Shown: positions 43,379 to 55,384, counted from the stretch's first letter. The stretch is DNA of 64,000 nt from Metamycoplasma auris 15026 (GCF_000367765.1 NZ_AORI01000001.1:62001-126000); one strand, 5' to 3'. Program-made: numbers and translations. Notes: a model not told the origin generated them from the sequence alone.

Positions 43379-44380
43379 ATGAATAAAAATTTGACAATCA
43401 TAATTCCAATATATAATCCCAACATTCAAGTTGATAAGATTTTACACAACATAAATAAGCAAAAAAATAATAATTTTGATGTTATTATAACAATTGACAA
43501 TCCAACTAATGAACAAGTTTTTGAACTTGATAAGTTGCAAACTAAGCATAAGGAAAAAACTAAAATTATTATTAATTCAGCACACCAAAACCTTGATTTA
43601 ACACTGAAAACCGCAATTGATTTAGTACAAACTCCTTATGTTCATATCCTAAAACAAACTTATAAAATAAAAAGTGAATTCATCCAACATATTAATTCTT
43701 TTTTAGAAAAACTTAATTATCAACCTGACATTATTGAAATTCCTTTTTCAAAAAAAGAAAACATATATTCATGTTACAAAGATGAAATTCTTCCTGAGCT
43801 AAATATTATTGATTTAGAAAAAAATAATTTGCCGCTTGCTTTAGCTTCATCTTCAAATTCAAATTACATTATTAAAAAAGAAATTATTTCTGAAGTAATT
43901 AAAAAATCAAAAATTAAAAATCTTAATTTCGAAAGTGCAACTAAATTTATTTTTGATTGTTTATTAAAAGCTAAGTCATATGTTTATTACAAAAACACAT
44001 GAATTAGTGATCTAAATGGCAAATTTATTTTATTCAATATCAATTCTTTAGTAAGAGTTTGAAATGCTATTTTATCCTCATACAATAAAGATGATATTGA
44101 TAAAAAAAATGCTCTTATTTTTGCAAATTTAATTTCATTTTGCTACTATGTTGCAGGTTATTTAGGAGTTTTTAAAATCAAAAACGATCCACTAAAAGAC
44201 AAAGTATATAACAACATTAAAGCTGCTCTTCTAAAGGAAATCAAAACTCAAAAAGAATTTTGATTAAACGAAATCAAAACTAATCCTTACTTTAAAAAAT
44301 TTAAAATTAATGATTTAAATAATTTAACAGATGGTTTTAGTAAAAAATGAAACTTAATCTTTAAGAAATTTACATGATAA
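43379..44380 (+). CDS. Glycosyltransferase family 2-like protein, catalytic motifs degenerate
   Basis: A 333-residue protein starting like a GT-A fold glycosyltransferase: NLTIIIPIYNPNIQVDKILHNI, then DVIITIDNPTNEQVFEL. In active family 2 enzymes the second strand ends in DDGSTD-like sequence and a DxD follows the region where this has TPYVHILKQTYKI; neither acidic motif is present. The C-terminal half is helical and not recognised. It may be an inactive relative or a divergent enzyme. It overlaps the following RDD gene by 7 bases and follows asnS closely. UGA-Trp is the final residue before the stop. Confidence 0.6.
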
Positions 44381-45030
44381 TAAAGAAAAACATTCGCGCT
44401 AATTTTTGAATTAGATTGCTTGCAACTTTGATAGATTTATTACTTTTTGTTATCTTTTCCCTTGCTTCTTCATTTATTGTTTTCAATTACAAAAAAATGG
44501 ATTTCTTTACAAACAATATTATTTATAAAGAAATTATTTTCCGCATTTGGTTACTTGCAATTATTCTTTTTATTATTCTAGAGTACATTTTAATTCCAAT
44601 ACTTCTAAAAGGCCAAACTCTTGGAATGTTAATTTGCAAAATCAAAATTATTTCAGTAGATAAGCAAAAAAAATTATCTAAATATATTTTTGATCGCCAA
44701 CGTTTATTTGCTTTACTTTGAATCTTTGTTTTTTTAGCTTTTATGCTTATTTCAGCTGATGGTTTTCTTAGTGCAGCAAAAGGAAATAAACTTAATGTTG
44801 CCCAAAAAATTATTCTAAGCATACCTTCAATGCTAGCCACTATTGCAATAAATATTGAATTTCTTATTCTTCTTTCAGGCATTAGTGCAACAAGGTTAAA
44901 TTGGAATGATAAATTATCAAAAACAGAGACTGTTTGAAAAAATAAATTTGAAGAATTTGAAGAAGAAATAGACAATAAGTTAATTCTTCCAAAAAAAAGA
45001 GAACTTCCCAAAATTAATTGGTTTAAATAG
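44374..45030 (+). CDS. RDD-family membrane protein
   Basis: A 218-residue membrane protein with about four hydrophobic segments. The N-terminus FWIRLLATLIDLLLFVIFS fits the RDD pattern (Arg and Asp in the first segment), and LLKGQTLGMLICKIKII fits the loop xxxGxTxGKxxxxI of the family. Role unknown; RDD proteins have been linked to ion transport. It ends with a charged cytoplasmic tail (FEEFEEEIDNKLILPKKREL). ATG 44374 overlaps the end of the glycosyltransferase-like gene. The TAG stop is inside the terminator hairpin. Confidence 0.8.
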
Positions 45031-45049
45031 CTAATTATAGCTATTTTTT
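45025..45049 (+). terminator. Terminator overlapping the RDD gene stop
   Basis: AAATAGCT / AGCTATTTTTT, with the TAG stop codon in the left arm and T6 at the end. Confidence 0.75.
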
Positions 45050-45080
45050 AATAGTACTATTCCCCACATACTTAATAAGA

Positions 45081-45086
45081 TATAAT
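45081..45086 (+). promoter_or_regulatory. -10 promoter element of pcrA
   Basis: TATAAT, 35 bases before the pcrA ATG, followed by the ribosome binding site AGGAGG at 45105-45110. Confidence 0.6.
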
Positions 45087-45115
45087 TAAATAAGTTATAA
45101 CATCAGGAGGATTTT

Positions 45116-47335
45116 ATGCTAGATTTAGATAATTTAAACGAACAACAACGTAATGCTGTTCAATATAATGAAGGGCCTCTGCGAATTATTGCTGGTGCAG
45201 GCTCAGGAAAAACAAGAGTTTTAACATACAAAATTACTTATCTAATCAAAGAATTAGAAATAAATCCTTTGCGCATTTTAGCCCTTACTTTTTCTAACAA
45301 AGCAGCTAACGAAATGAAATCGAGAGTTGCTAGTCTTCTTGATGATGAATCTGAATTGCCAACAATTACAACATTCCATTCCATTTGTGCAAATATCTTA
45401 AGACGCGATATTCATTTTTTAGGATATAGCAATGATTTTCAAATTGTTGATGAAATTGACCAGAAAGCAATTTTAAAATCAGTTTATGCTGAATTAGAAA
45501 TTTCAAATATTGAATTTAGCTACAATTCCATCTTAAGCTTCATTCAAAACAAAAAAAATGCTTTATTTGATTTTTTAAATATTGAATCAGAAGAAAATGA
45601 CCCAACAATTTCTGAAGAAGAAAAAAAATCACTTCAAACAAAAGAATTAATTTATAAAAAATACCAAGAAAGACTTGAAAGATCACAAGCTCTTGACTTT
45701 GATGATCTTTTAGTTTTTGTTTATAAGTTATTTTATGACCCTAAGTTTTATCGTACTGCTAACAAATGAGCTAGAAGATATGATTATTTATTAATTGATG
45801 AATTCCAAGATACAAGCATAATTCAATATAAGATTCTTCAAAAACTATGCTCCACTAACAATCTAACAATTGTTGGTGACCCAGACCAAACAATTTATAG
45901 TTGAAGAAATGCTGATATTAATATCATTATTAATTTTCATAAAGACTATCCAAATGCTCTTACTATCAAATTAGAAGAAAACTATCGTTCAACAAAAACA
46001 ATTCTCAAATATGCTAATCGTCTTATTACAAATAACAAAATTAGATTAGACAAAAAACTATATACATACAATGAAGAAGGCGAAGATATTGATTTCTTTA
46101 GTGGTTATTCTGAAGAAGATGAAGCCAGATGAATTGCTCAAAATATCTCAAAACTAAAAAGAAATCGTATTCAATTAAAAAACATTGCTATTTTATTTCG
46201 GACAAATAGTTATTCAAGAGCTATTGAAGAAGCATTAATTAGAGAAAATACAATTTACAAACTTTTTGGATCAATTAAGTTTTACCAAAGAGAAGAAATC
46301 AAAGATGCCTTAGCTTATTTAAGAGTAATTCATGATGGCAATGAATTAATGTTTCTTCGCATTATCAATAAACCATCAAGAAAAATAGGTGAAGTTACAA
46401 TTGAAAAACTACTTAATTTTGCACGTGAAAGAGGCATTGATTTATTTAGTGCAATTGAAAGCCATTTTGATGAAATTCAAAAAACTCTGCACATCTCTTC
46501 AATAACAATTCAACAAATAGCTAATCTAGTAAACAACATCCGCTGAGCTAGAGTAGCGCTTAAATCTAATTCAATTAGCATTATGCTTAAAGAATTTATG
46601 CTACAAGTTATTGGCTACTTTGAACCTTTTAAGAATGTTGAAGAAGAATATGAAAGCAAAAAAGAAAACTTCTTAAGTTTAATTAGTGCTATTGAAAGAT
46701 GAGAAACTAAAAATAAAAAGGGCAGCATTGATGAATATCTACAAGAAATAACACTAATTACTGATAGAGATGTTGAAGATGATGCTACAAGTTTTGTATC
46801 TTTAATGACAGTACACAATGCCAAAGGTCTTGAATTTGATTATGTTTTTATTTGTGGACTTGCTGATGGGATTTTTCCTTTAAGAAGATCAATAATTCAT
46901 TCCCCTCATCGTGAATTTACTTTCATAAGAAATCTAGATAACTATAAAGAAGATATTGAGGCTCTTGAAGAAGAAAGAAGATTGATGTATGTAGCTATAA
47001 CAAGAGCTAAAAAGAAATTGCATTTATCATATGCGATTAATCGTTCTGGTTTTACAAAACGAAGTCGTTTTATTGACGAACTTGGACTTCGTAGTAAACA
47101 AGATTCAATCAATCTTGCTTCAGATTTTGCTTTTAGTAAAGAAAATGATTTGAATAATGCTGATTTAATCGTTGGAGATTGCATCATTCATAAGACTTAT
47201 GGAAAAGGTGAAATCATCGATCTAGTTGGCTCAATTATTACAGTTAAATTCCAAACTAATAAAGTAATTAAACAATTTGAACGTTCTCACCACTCAATTA
47301 AAAAATGGGATGGTAATCTAAATGAGTTCGAATAA
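45116..47335 (+). CDS. pcrA: UvrD/PcrA-type DNA helicase
   Basis: Superfamily 1A 3'-5' helicase for repair and replication-transcription conflicts; 739 residues. Motif Q LNEQQRNAVQ, Walker A AGAGSGKTR (26-34), motif Ia LALTFSNKAANEMKSR, Walker B YLLIDEFQDT, motif III VGDPDQTIYSWR, motif IV NYRST, motif V TVHNAKGLEFDYVFICGL and motif VI EERRLMYVAITRAKK. The C-terminal ~60 residues (VGDCIIHKTYGKGEIIDLVG) match the Tudor-like tail of PcrA. UGA is Trp in several motifs. It overlaps the next gene by 14 bases. Confidence 0.95.
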
Positions 47336-48926
47336 TGCTTTGATAATTCTTATTTTATTGCTTATTAGTTTAGTATGTGTTATTACTTTTTTACTTATTT
47401 ATTTCATTGACAAAAGAAAATGAGATATCAATAATACTAATGGACTGATTTTTTTAGAAGTTGATATTGAAAAACAAAGAATTAAATATCGTAGCGATAT
47501 TCAAAATCTCTATACTCAACCTTTCTTTTTAAAAAAACTTTCATTATGAAATAAAAAATGAAAAAAGCTTGAATCGTTTTTAAATTTATTAGATAAAAAA
47601 GCTTCCTTTGCATTTGAAAAAGCTCTTGAAACAAGAAAGAATATTATTATTGATTTTAATAAACAAAAAAATAAATTATCAACTAGTATTACTAAAGTAA
47701 TTATCGAACTTAACTTCATTGATGATAATAAACTGCTTTTAAATCTAAGTTGAAAAGAAATTACAAAAGTTGAAAAAACAATCATCGAAGGACTAAATAC
47801 AAATATCAATTATTTGATTAATCCTGAAAATCATTATGTTGCTTGCGTATTAATTTTAAATATTAAAAATATCAATACTTTTGATGGTTTAATAAAGATT
47901 TTTAAAGACTTATTTATGCAACAAAAAATCATTGGAGTTAAAACTATTTTAGATTGAAATAAACTCTTTTTTGTTTTCCCTAAAAACAAATTCAGTCTAA
48001 GCAAAGCACACAACATTATTCGCATTATCAAAAACTATTATTCTTATTGATATAGCAGCTTCTTTAAATCTTTTTATGCCTTTGATAGTTCGCTTCTTCT
48101 AAAAAAAGAAGATACATATGAAGCTATTTCTAATTATGAGCTAATCTTTGATTATTTGAAACTTGATTTAAATTTAGAAAACCCTTGATTATCAAATAAT
48201 TTTCTTGTTTCTGAAGACTTTAGTGCTTTTAAAAATAAATATAATTCAATCAAAAAATATCTTCAAGAAAATGCTATTGATACAAAACAAATCTATCTAA
48301 ATGATTTAGAAGATTCAAACAAAAAATTAGATATTCTTTTAATTGATAAAAAATTCAAAAATGAATTTAAAAATTTTGATAAACAAAATAAAGAACTTTG
48401 AAATTCATTTGATTTGTATAAGAATTACTTTTTAAGTCTTTACAAAAATTTAAATAAACAATCTTTTGATAATAAAATTCTCAACATTCAAGATTTTATT
48501 TTCAACACTATTGATAATGCCACAATTAATGAATTAAATTCTAATTCCAAAGATTTTCTATCACTTATTAAAATTAATAGCAAAAAAACTCTTGCTAGAA
48601 CAAAGAAAAAAGTAGAACAAATAAAAGATATTAATAAGTCTTTTAAAGCAAAAATTCGTTTAACTCAAATCAATGAAAGCATCATTTTAAATATTGGTTC
48701 TTGAATTGATATGATTTGAATTGATGAAGAAATTGTTAAAAAAATTGATGACCCAAGTATTACTATTTTTCTAAAATTTCTTTTAAAGAAAGCTGAAGAA
48801 TTAAAAATTTCAGTTGTATTTGAAAAAATGAACTACAAGAATTACAAAAAAACACTTTCTTTCAATAACTTAAAATTGTTTTATACAAAAAATAAGATTG
48901 ATAAAAAATTCGCTTCCAAAAAATAA
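47322..48926 (+). CDS. Membrane protein resembling a degenerate GGDEF-EAL protein
   Basis: A 534-residue protein with one N-terminal membrane segment (about 5-29). A central region beginning EKTIIEGLNTNINYLINPEN, then VACVLILNIKNINTFDGLIK and KTILDWNKLFFVFPKN, follows the strand-helix order of a GGDEF domain without the GGDEF or metal residues. The C-terminal ~75 residues (SWIDMIWIDEEIVKKIDD, FLLKKAEELKISVVFEKM, LKLFYTK) follow the end of an EAL domain (the D-x-I-K-I-D, A-x-x-L-x-I-x-V-V-x-E and Q-G-Y-x-F parts), again without the catalytic acids in order. No EAL motif is seen. This resemblance is mine and weak. It overlaps pcrA by 14 bases. Confidence 0.6.
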
Positions 48927-48939
48927 AGAAAGGTAATTT

Positions 48940-50850
48940 ATGAATAAAAAACTTATAAAAGATAACTTTTTTGAAGCAATAAATGGTGAATGACTAGCTA
49001 AGCATAAAATTCCAGATAACAAATCTTCCGTAGGTTCTTTTGAAAGACTAGATGAAGAATTGGTTAGATTAAAAATTAAGCTTTTAGACAAATGAATAAA
49101 AGATTCTTCTGATATCAAAAACAATCCAACTCTTTTAGAGATGGTGAAGTTTTATAAGTTATTTACCAATTGAAATCAAAGAAGAATAAACGGAATTAAA
49201 CCGCTTCTTCCAATTCTAAAGCAGATTGAATCTCTGCAAAGTTGAGCTGATTTAGAAAAAAATTACAAAGATTTTTTATTTGCTGGCTTTGAGCTTCCTA
49301 TTCCTTTATTCATTGAAACAGATTTTAAAAACTTCGAACAACAAATTCTTTTTGTTTCTTGCCCTAATGTTATTCTTCCAGAAAAACAATATTATGCAAA
49401 CGAAGAAAAAAAGAATTCAATGTACAAAATTTGAACAGCGATGGTAAAAAAACTTCTTTTAAAAATCAACAAAGATACTAAATGAGCTGAAAATCTAATT
49501 AACAAAGCACTTCTATGAGATTCAGAAGCTGCTAAGTATATTTTATCTGCAGAAGAATGAGCAATCATTACAAATATCTATAATCCAAAAAAAGTTTTTG
49601 AATTTGATACAAAAATTAAAGAACTTAAATTATCAAATATCATTAAAAGTATTTATAACAAAGAAATTGAAGATGTAATTTGTGTTTCAGACAATTTAGC
49701 AAGTGACCTATCTAAATTAATTACTGCACCAAATTTTGAAAACTATAAAGCTTTTTTATACATTAACACAATTCTTTCTTTAGCTGCTTTCTTAGATTAT
49801 GATAGTTTAGTTATTGCTGGAGAATTCTCAAGAGCTTTAAGAGGACAAATAAAAGCACAACCTAAACAAAAAATTGCAGTTAAACTTGTAGCTGATGGTG
49901 TTTACAAAATGCCTTTTGGTAAATACTATGGTGAAACTTTCTTTGGAAATGAAAACAAAAAAAATGTTGAATCTATGATTACAAAAATGGTTTCAATATA
50001 TGCAAATAGATTAAAAAATAATGATTGATTATCACAAACAACAAAAGAAAAAGCAATTCTAAAACTTTCAAAAATTGGTGTTTATGTAGGTTTCCCTGAT
50101 TTATATGAAGAATACTATGACAAATTAATTCTTAAGGAATATGAAGGCTATAATGACTTACTTATGAATGTTATGGACTTCCAAAAAATTGAAGGTGAAT
50201 ATAGATATTCGCAATATGGCAAAAAGAAAAATAAAGACTTATGGTCTATGACTCCTGCCATGGTAAATGCCTACTATAACCCAACTAAAAATATCATTGT
50301 TTTCCCAGCTGGTATTTTACAAGCTCCTTTCTATAGTAAAAAACAATCTTCTTCAACAAATTATGGTGGAATCGGTAGTGTTATTGCGCACGAAATATCA
50401 CACGCATTTGATAATAATGGTGCTAACTTCGACGAAGTTGGAAACATGGTTAACTGATGAAGTGAAAAAGATAAAGAAGAGTTTGACAAACGTGCGAAAA
50501 AAATGATTGATTTATTTGATGGCAAAAAAACAGAAGCAGGAAAATGCAACGGAAAATTAACTGTTTCAGAAAATATTGCTGATGCTGGCGGAGTTTCTTG
50601 TGCACTAGAAGCAGCAAAGCAAGAAAAAGATTTCAGTGCCAAAGAATTTTATATAAATTATGCAATCAATTGAAGATCAAAATATCGTAAGGAATTACAA
50701 AAACTTTTAATTGATACTGATGTGCATGCGCCTGCTATTTTAAGAGCTAACATTCAAGTTCAAAACTCCGATGATTTCTATGATGCTTTTGATATTAAAA
50801 AAGGCGATAAGATGTATCTAGCTCCAAACAAAAGAGTTAAAATCTGATAA
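48940..50850 (+). CDS. pepO: M13-family zinc metallopeptidase (PepO-like)
   Basis: A 636-residue endopeptidase of the neprilysin/PepO family that cleaves short peptides. It has no signal or membrane anchor, so it is cytoplasmic like bacterial PepO. Zinc site: HEISH at 484-488 (VIAHEISHAFDNNGANFD) and the third ligand in ENIADAGG (544-548). The Asn-Ala-Tyr-Tyr substrate motif is seen as VNAYYNPTKN, and the family ending is KRVKIW, with Trp (UGA) as last residue where many relatives end CxxW. It follows the GGDEF-EAL-like gene by 13 bases and ends in a terminator. It probably supplies amino acids from imported peptides. Confidence 0.93.
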
Positions 50851-50852
50851 TT

Positions 50853-50878
50853 AAAGCAAGTTAATCCTTGCTTTTTTT
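50853..50878 (+). terminator. pepO terminator
   Basis: AAAGCAAG / CTTGCTTT with a 6-base loop and T7, 3 bases after the stop. Confidence 0.85.
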
Positions 50879-50899
50879 ATTTCCTCTAAAAATAGTAAT

Positions 50900-50949
50900 A
50901 TGTCAATAATTTCTTAGTTTTTTGCTTTTAAAAACATAATTATTGACAT
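50900..50949. repeat. 12-bp perfect inverted repeat between pepO and mnmE
   Basis: ATGTCAATAATT (50900-50911) and AATTATTGACAT (50938-50949), separated by 26 bases. The 3' arm is not followed by a T-run immediately. The remaining ~190 bases before mnmE are very AT-rich with no gene. Confidence 0.6.
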
Positions 50950-51142
50950 TGTTTTCTTCTTAAATTAAGGAACTTTTTAAATTTTTTTAATTAATTACAT
51001 TTTTTATTAATATTATTAATTTAACAAACATAAACTTTACTTTCCCATATTATTTTTTTATTTAGAAATTAGGAATTCAAGATTAAAAAAAACAAATTAT
51101 TCATATAAAAAACAAAACTTAATTTATTCTATAATTTAATCT

Positions 51143-52486
51143 ATGAAAAATATTTATAACGATACAATAGCAGCTATTTCTTCAGGTAATATTAACCAAG
51201 CTATCTCTATAATTAGAATATCTGGACCAGATGCAATTGAAATAATAAAAAAAGTCTACAATGGAAAAATTGGAACTGATAAAACAATAACTTATGGATA
51301 TATTGTGGATCCAAATACTAAAAAAGTTGTAGACGAAGTTTTAGTTAATTTCTTTATTGGAAATAAAAACTTTACTGGTGAAGATACAATCGAAATCAAT
51401 GCGCATGGTGGAATAATAGTTACAAATAAAATTTTAAATTTAATTCTAGCTAATGGCGCAAGAATGGCTACTCGTGGCGAATTTTCCAGAAGAGCTTTTT
51501 TGAATGGAAAAATTAGTTTAGAAAAGGCAGAAGCAATAAACTCTCTAATACATGCACAAACTAATATTCAAGCAGAAATAGCTATTACTCAATTCAATGA
51601 TAAAGATGCAGAAATTATTGATAAATTAGAACAACAACTTCTTATGATTATTTCAATCATCGAAATAAATATCGATTACTCAGATTACAATGATATTGAA
51701 CAGATGAATAGTAATAAATTACTAACTATGATTACTAACTTAAAAAATAACATTGAAATCATCGTAAAAAAATCTGAAAATGCATCTGATGTTTATAATG
51801 GAATAAAAGTAGCTATTGTAGGTCAACCTAACACTGGAAAATCATCAATTTTAAATAGATTATTAGGTAAAGAAAAAGCAATCGTTACAGATATTGCAGG
51901 AACAACAAGAGATATTGTTGAAGATACTTATGAATTGAATGGCATTCTATTTAAAATAATTGATACAGCTGGCATTAGAAAAACACAAGATAAAATTGAA
52001 TCAATTGGAATTGAACGTTCAATAAAAGCAATTGAAGAAGCTAAAATTGTTGTACATCTAACAAGTCCTGCGCACAAAGAAAACGAAGAAGATAGATTAA
52101 TTAAAGAATTATCAAAAAATAAAATTTATATTCCAGTTATTAACAAAAGTGACCTTTTAAAAGAAAAAGCACCTGCTAACTATGTTTTAACATCTGCAAA
52201 AAATGGATATCTTTGAGAGCTAAAAAATGCCCTTATAAAAAACTATCTAAACTTAGATTATGAAGATCCAGAATTAATTTATAACACAAGAAGATTAGGA
52301 CTTCTAAAGCAATGTATAAATGAATTAAATAATGCAATTGAAAGTCTAAATGCGGGATATGGACCTGAAGTTGTTATTTTAGATATTAATAAAGCTTGAG
52401 GAATTCTAAGAGAAATTCTAAATAAAGAACATGATAACGAAGCTCTTTTAGATAATATGTTTAGTAAATTCTGTTTAGGTAAATAA
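51143..52486 (+). CDS. mnmE: tRNA modification GTPase MnmE
   Basis: With MnmG it makes the 5-carboxymethylaminomethyl modification of wobble uridine in certain tRNAs. It has 447 residues. N-terminal tetrahydrofolate-binding domain (TIAAISSGNINQAISIIRISG, ITYGYIVDP, GEDTIEINAHGG, TRGEFSRRAFLNGKISLEKAE), then a GTPase domain with G1 VGQPNTGKSS, G2 GTTRD, G3 DTAGIR and G4 NKSD, and the C-terminal FCLGK with the catalytic Cys (444). The ATG of the next gene shares one base with the stop (TAATG). No ribosome binding site is obvious, so the leader may be very short. Confidence 0.96.
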
Positions 52487-53847
52487 TGGAAAATAAAATT
52501 GAATTAAAAAAAGGATTAATTCTAAAAAATATAAAAAACAATAATTCTTTATTTGATGGTTTAAGTTATGAAGGACTTTGCATAATTAGAGATTTTGAAA
52601 TCCCTATTTTTGTTTATAATCTTCTTCCTAATGAAAGTGCAAATATAGAAATAACTTATTATTCAAAAAAATGTTGTTTTGCTAAAGTTATAAAACTTTT
52701 AAATGTTTCAAAAGAAAGAAGAATACTAAATGAATATGAAAAATTACTTTATGAAAGCGGAAGTGCTCCACTTCTTTCTTTAGATTATTCTAAACAAATT
52801 GAATTTAAAGAAACATTAATAAAAAAACTATTTGCAAGAAACTTAAATATAAAAGAAATTAATCCAATAATAAAATCTCCAAAAGAATTTTTTTATCGTA
52901 ACAAAATAACTCTTCAAATTGAATACAAAGAAAATGAAATTTTATTTGGTTTTTTTAAGAAATATAGTCATTCATTAATTCCGCAAATAAATCTCTTATT
53001 AGCTAATAAACAAATAAATAACTTTTATAAAAATATACTTCTAAATCCACAAACAGAAATAGATATTAAAATCAAAGAAACAATCTTTTCTTTGGGGCCA
53101 AATAAAATAACTTTGCGCTCAAGTAATTTAGATAACAATATAGAAATAGTGTTAAATATCAATAAAAAGATTGAAAAAAGATTGATAGATGAATTAATCG
53201 AACTTAATAAGCTTAAGAAAAATTACAAAATTAGCATCTTTGATGAATTAAAAAACAAATGAATTAATTTACTAGAGCATCAAGGAATTAAATATCAAAT
53301 TGATAATATATTTTTTGAAGTAAAAAATGATAGTTTTTATCAGATAAATGAAGAATTAGCGAAACTTATTTATAAACAAATATTAGATTGAATCCCTAAT
53401 AAGAATCTAAATATTGTTGATGCTTTTAGTGGCGTTGGAACAATTGCTTGTTTCATTGCTAATAAAACAAAAAAAGTTTATTCAATTGAAATAAATAATA
53501 ATGCAACTACACAAGCAAAAAGAAATATAGAAATAAACAAAATTTCCAATATTGAAATTATTAATGCTGATGCAAATGAATGAATATCAAAAAATAAAGA
53601 AGCAATTGATTTAGTTATTTTTGATCCTCCAAGAGAAGGCTTAAAAAATAAAAGCATTGAAGCAATAATCCAATCACAAATAAAACAGATTATTTATTTA
53701 AGTTGCGATCCAAAGACACTAATTAGAGATTTAAAAGAATTTACTTATAGTGGATATTCAATTAAAAAAATTCAATCTTATGATATGTTTCCCCAAACAC
53801 CTCATATTGAAACACTTGTTTTGATTGAAAGAAAAAATGAGACTTAA
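52486..53847 (+). CDS. rlmD: RNA (uracil-C5)-methyltransferase, RlmD/TrmA family
   Basis: SAM-dependent enzyme making 5-methyluridine in rRNA (family members modify 23S rRNA or tRNA); 453 residues. SAM motif VDAFSGVGTIACFIA, DLVIFDPPREGLKN, catalytic Cys407 in YLSCDPKTLIRDL, and the end SYDMFPQTPHIETLVLIER. The N-terminal part has the conserved KEFFYRNKITLQI. The four-cysteine iron-sulfur cluster seen in E. coli RlmD is not evident. Substrate position is not determined by sequence; the gene symbol follows the family. Translationally coupled to mnmE. Confidence 0.85.
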
Positions 53848-53868
53848 CAATCCTTTGTCTCATTTTCT
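53834..53868 (+). terminator. Hairpin overlapping the rlmD stop
   Basis: AAAATGAGAC / GTCTCATTTT with a 13-base loop; the TAA stop begins just after the left arm. The T-run is short (T4), so termination may be weak. Confidence 0.6.
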
Positions 53869-54038
53869 TAGGTAAATTCAAATCAAAAATAAATTAAATA
53901 AGCCAATTAAAATTTCATCTAATACTTAACAAAACAATAGAAAGTTTTAATACTTTGCTATTAATTTTTTCTTAAGTTTTTTATATTAAAATTTATATAA
54001 ATAAATAGAATTAAACTATTAATTTTCTAGGAGAAATA

Positions 54039-55094
54039 ATGGGTTTTTGGTCAAATTTAAAAGATAAACTTTTTGGAACTAAAGAAGAAAGAATTGCAAA
54101 AAAACAAGAAAAAATTGAAGCAAAAGAAAAGAAACAACTCGAAAAAGAATTAAGAAAGAAAAATAAGTTAGACAAGTATATAGCTGGCCTTTCAAAATCA
54201 AATTCTTCTTTTGTTGAAAGCATCAAACAACTTCAAAACAAACACAATAAAATTGATGAAGAATTTTTTGAAGAACTTGAAGAAATACTAATAATGGCTG
54301 ATATTTCAATGAAATTAGTTCAAGTTATCATTGAAGAGTGTAAGAAAGAAGTAAAAAACGAAAACATAATTGATCCGAAATTAATAAATGAAATTATTGC
54401 TGATAAGCTTTTTACAATCTATACGTCTAACTCAATAGTTGATACAACTTTAGATGTAAAAAAAGGCAGAATTAATGTTATTTTAGTTGTTGGTGTTAAT
54501 GGGTCAGGAAAAACAACTTCAATCTCAAAAATAGCTTACAAACTAATTAATGAAGGTTTCAAAGTCCTAATTGCTGCAGCAGATACATTTAGAACAGCAG
54601 CAGTTGAACAACTTGAAATATGAGCAAACAAAGTTGGCGCTGATATAGTTAAGCCTCTTCCTAATGAATTAGATCCAGCTGCTGTTGTTTATCGTGCGAT
54701 TGATAAAGCTAAAGTTGATAATTATGACATTTTAATCATTGATACTGCTGGAAGATTGCAAAATAAAGTAAATCTAATGAATGAGTTATCTAAAATAAAT
54801 AAAATAATTAGTTCAAAGGTTGAAGATGCTCCTCAAGAATCACTTTTAGTCTTAGATGCAACAACAGGGCAAAATGGAATTTCACAAGCTAAGGCATTTG
54901 GTGAAGCTACAAAACTTAGTGGAATTGTTTTAACGAAAATGGATGGAACTTCCAAGGGTGGAATTATTTTAACAATTAAAGATGAAATAAATTTGGCTGT
55001 TAAATATATTGGTCTTGGTGAAAAAATTGAAGATTTAGAAGAATTTGATTTAAATTCATACATTTTTGGGTTGATGAAGGGTATTAATGAATAA
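54039..55094 (+). CDS. ftsY: Signal recognition particle receptor FtsY
   Basis: GTPase that receives SRP-ribosome complexes at the membrane; 351 residues. It has a charged Lys/Glu-rich N-terminal A domain (about 1-50) that contacts the membrane, a helical N domain, then the G domain: G1 VVGVNGSGKTTS, DTFRTAAVEQLEIWA (UGA-Trp), G3 IDTAGRLQ, VLDATTGQNG and G4 LTKMDGTSKGG. The C-terminus ends DLNSYIFGLMKGINE. The start follows AGGAGA. The next gene, ylxM, begins in its stop codon (TAATG). Confidence 0.96.
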
Positions 55095-55324
55095 TGCAAG
55101 ACTTAGAAGAAAGAGATAATTTAATAAAATTATTTGAAAAATATGGTCAACTTTTAGCTCAATCCCAAAAACAAGTTCTTTATTTGTATCTTTTTGAAGA
55201 TTTATCTTTTCAAGAAATAGCCAATGAGTTAGCAATGAGTCGCGCTGCTGCATATGATGCACTAAAAAAAGGTAAGCAAAAATTATTGCTTTTTGATAAA
55301 AAAATAAATGCAAAATCTTTATAA
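55094..55324 (+). CDS. ylxM: SRP-associated helix-turn-helix protein YlxM (UPF0122)
   Basis: A 76-residue protein with a sigma-70 region 4-like helix-turn-helix: LIKLFEKYGQLLAQSQKQVLYLYLFEDLSFQEIANELAMSRAAAYDALKKGKQ-type sequence (core SFQEIANELAMSRAAAYDAL). It matches the UPF0122/YlxM family, which stimulates the SRP GTPases and is usually linked to ffh or ftsY, as here. It is coupled to ftsY by a one-base overlap, so the two are made together. A short basic tail follows the domain. Confidence 0.9.
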   Translation: MQDLEERDNLIKLFEKYGQLLAQSQKQVLYLYLFEDLSFQEIANELAMSRAAAYDALKKGKQKLLLFDKKINAKSL

Positions 55325-55384
55325 AAGCATTTTAAGTTAAACTAATATATAATTTTGCTTAGATTATATACAAATATTTAATAG

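Noticed and set aside
44523-45011. Reverse-strand ORF of 162 codons opposite the RDD gene
   Set aside because: The plus-strand frame has membrane segments, RDD motifs and a terminator; the reverse ORF only avoids stops by chance.
50950-51130. Very AT-rich stretch before mnmE considered as a replication origin
   Set aside because: No DnaA-box-like TTATCCACA sequences are seen, and dnaA and dnaN are not nearby.
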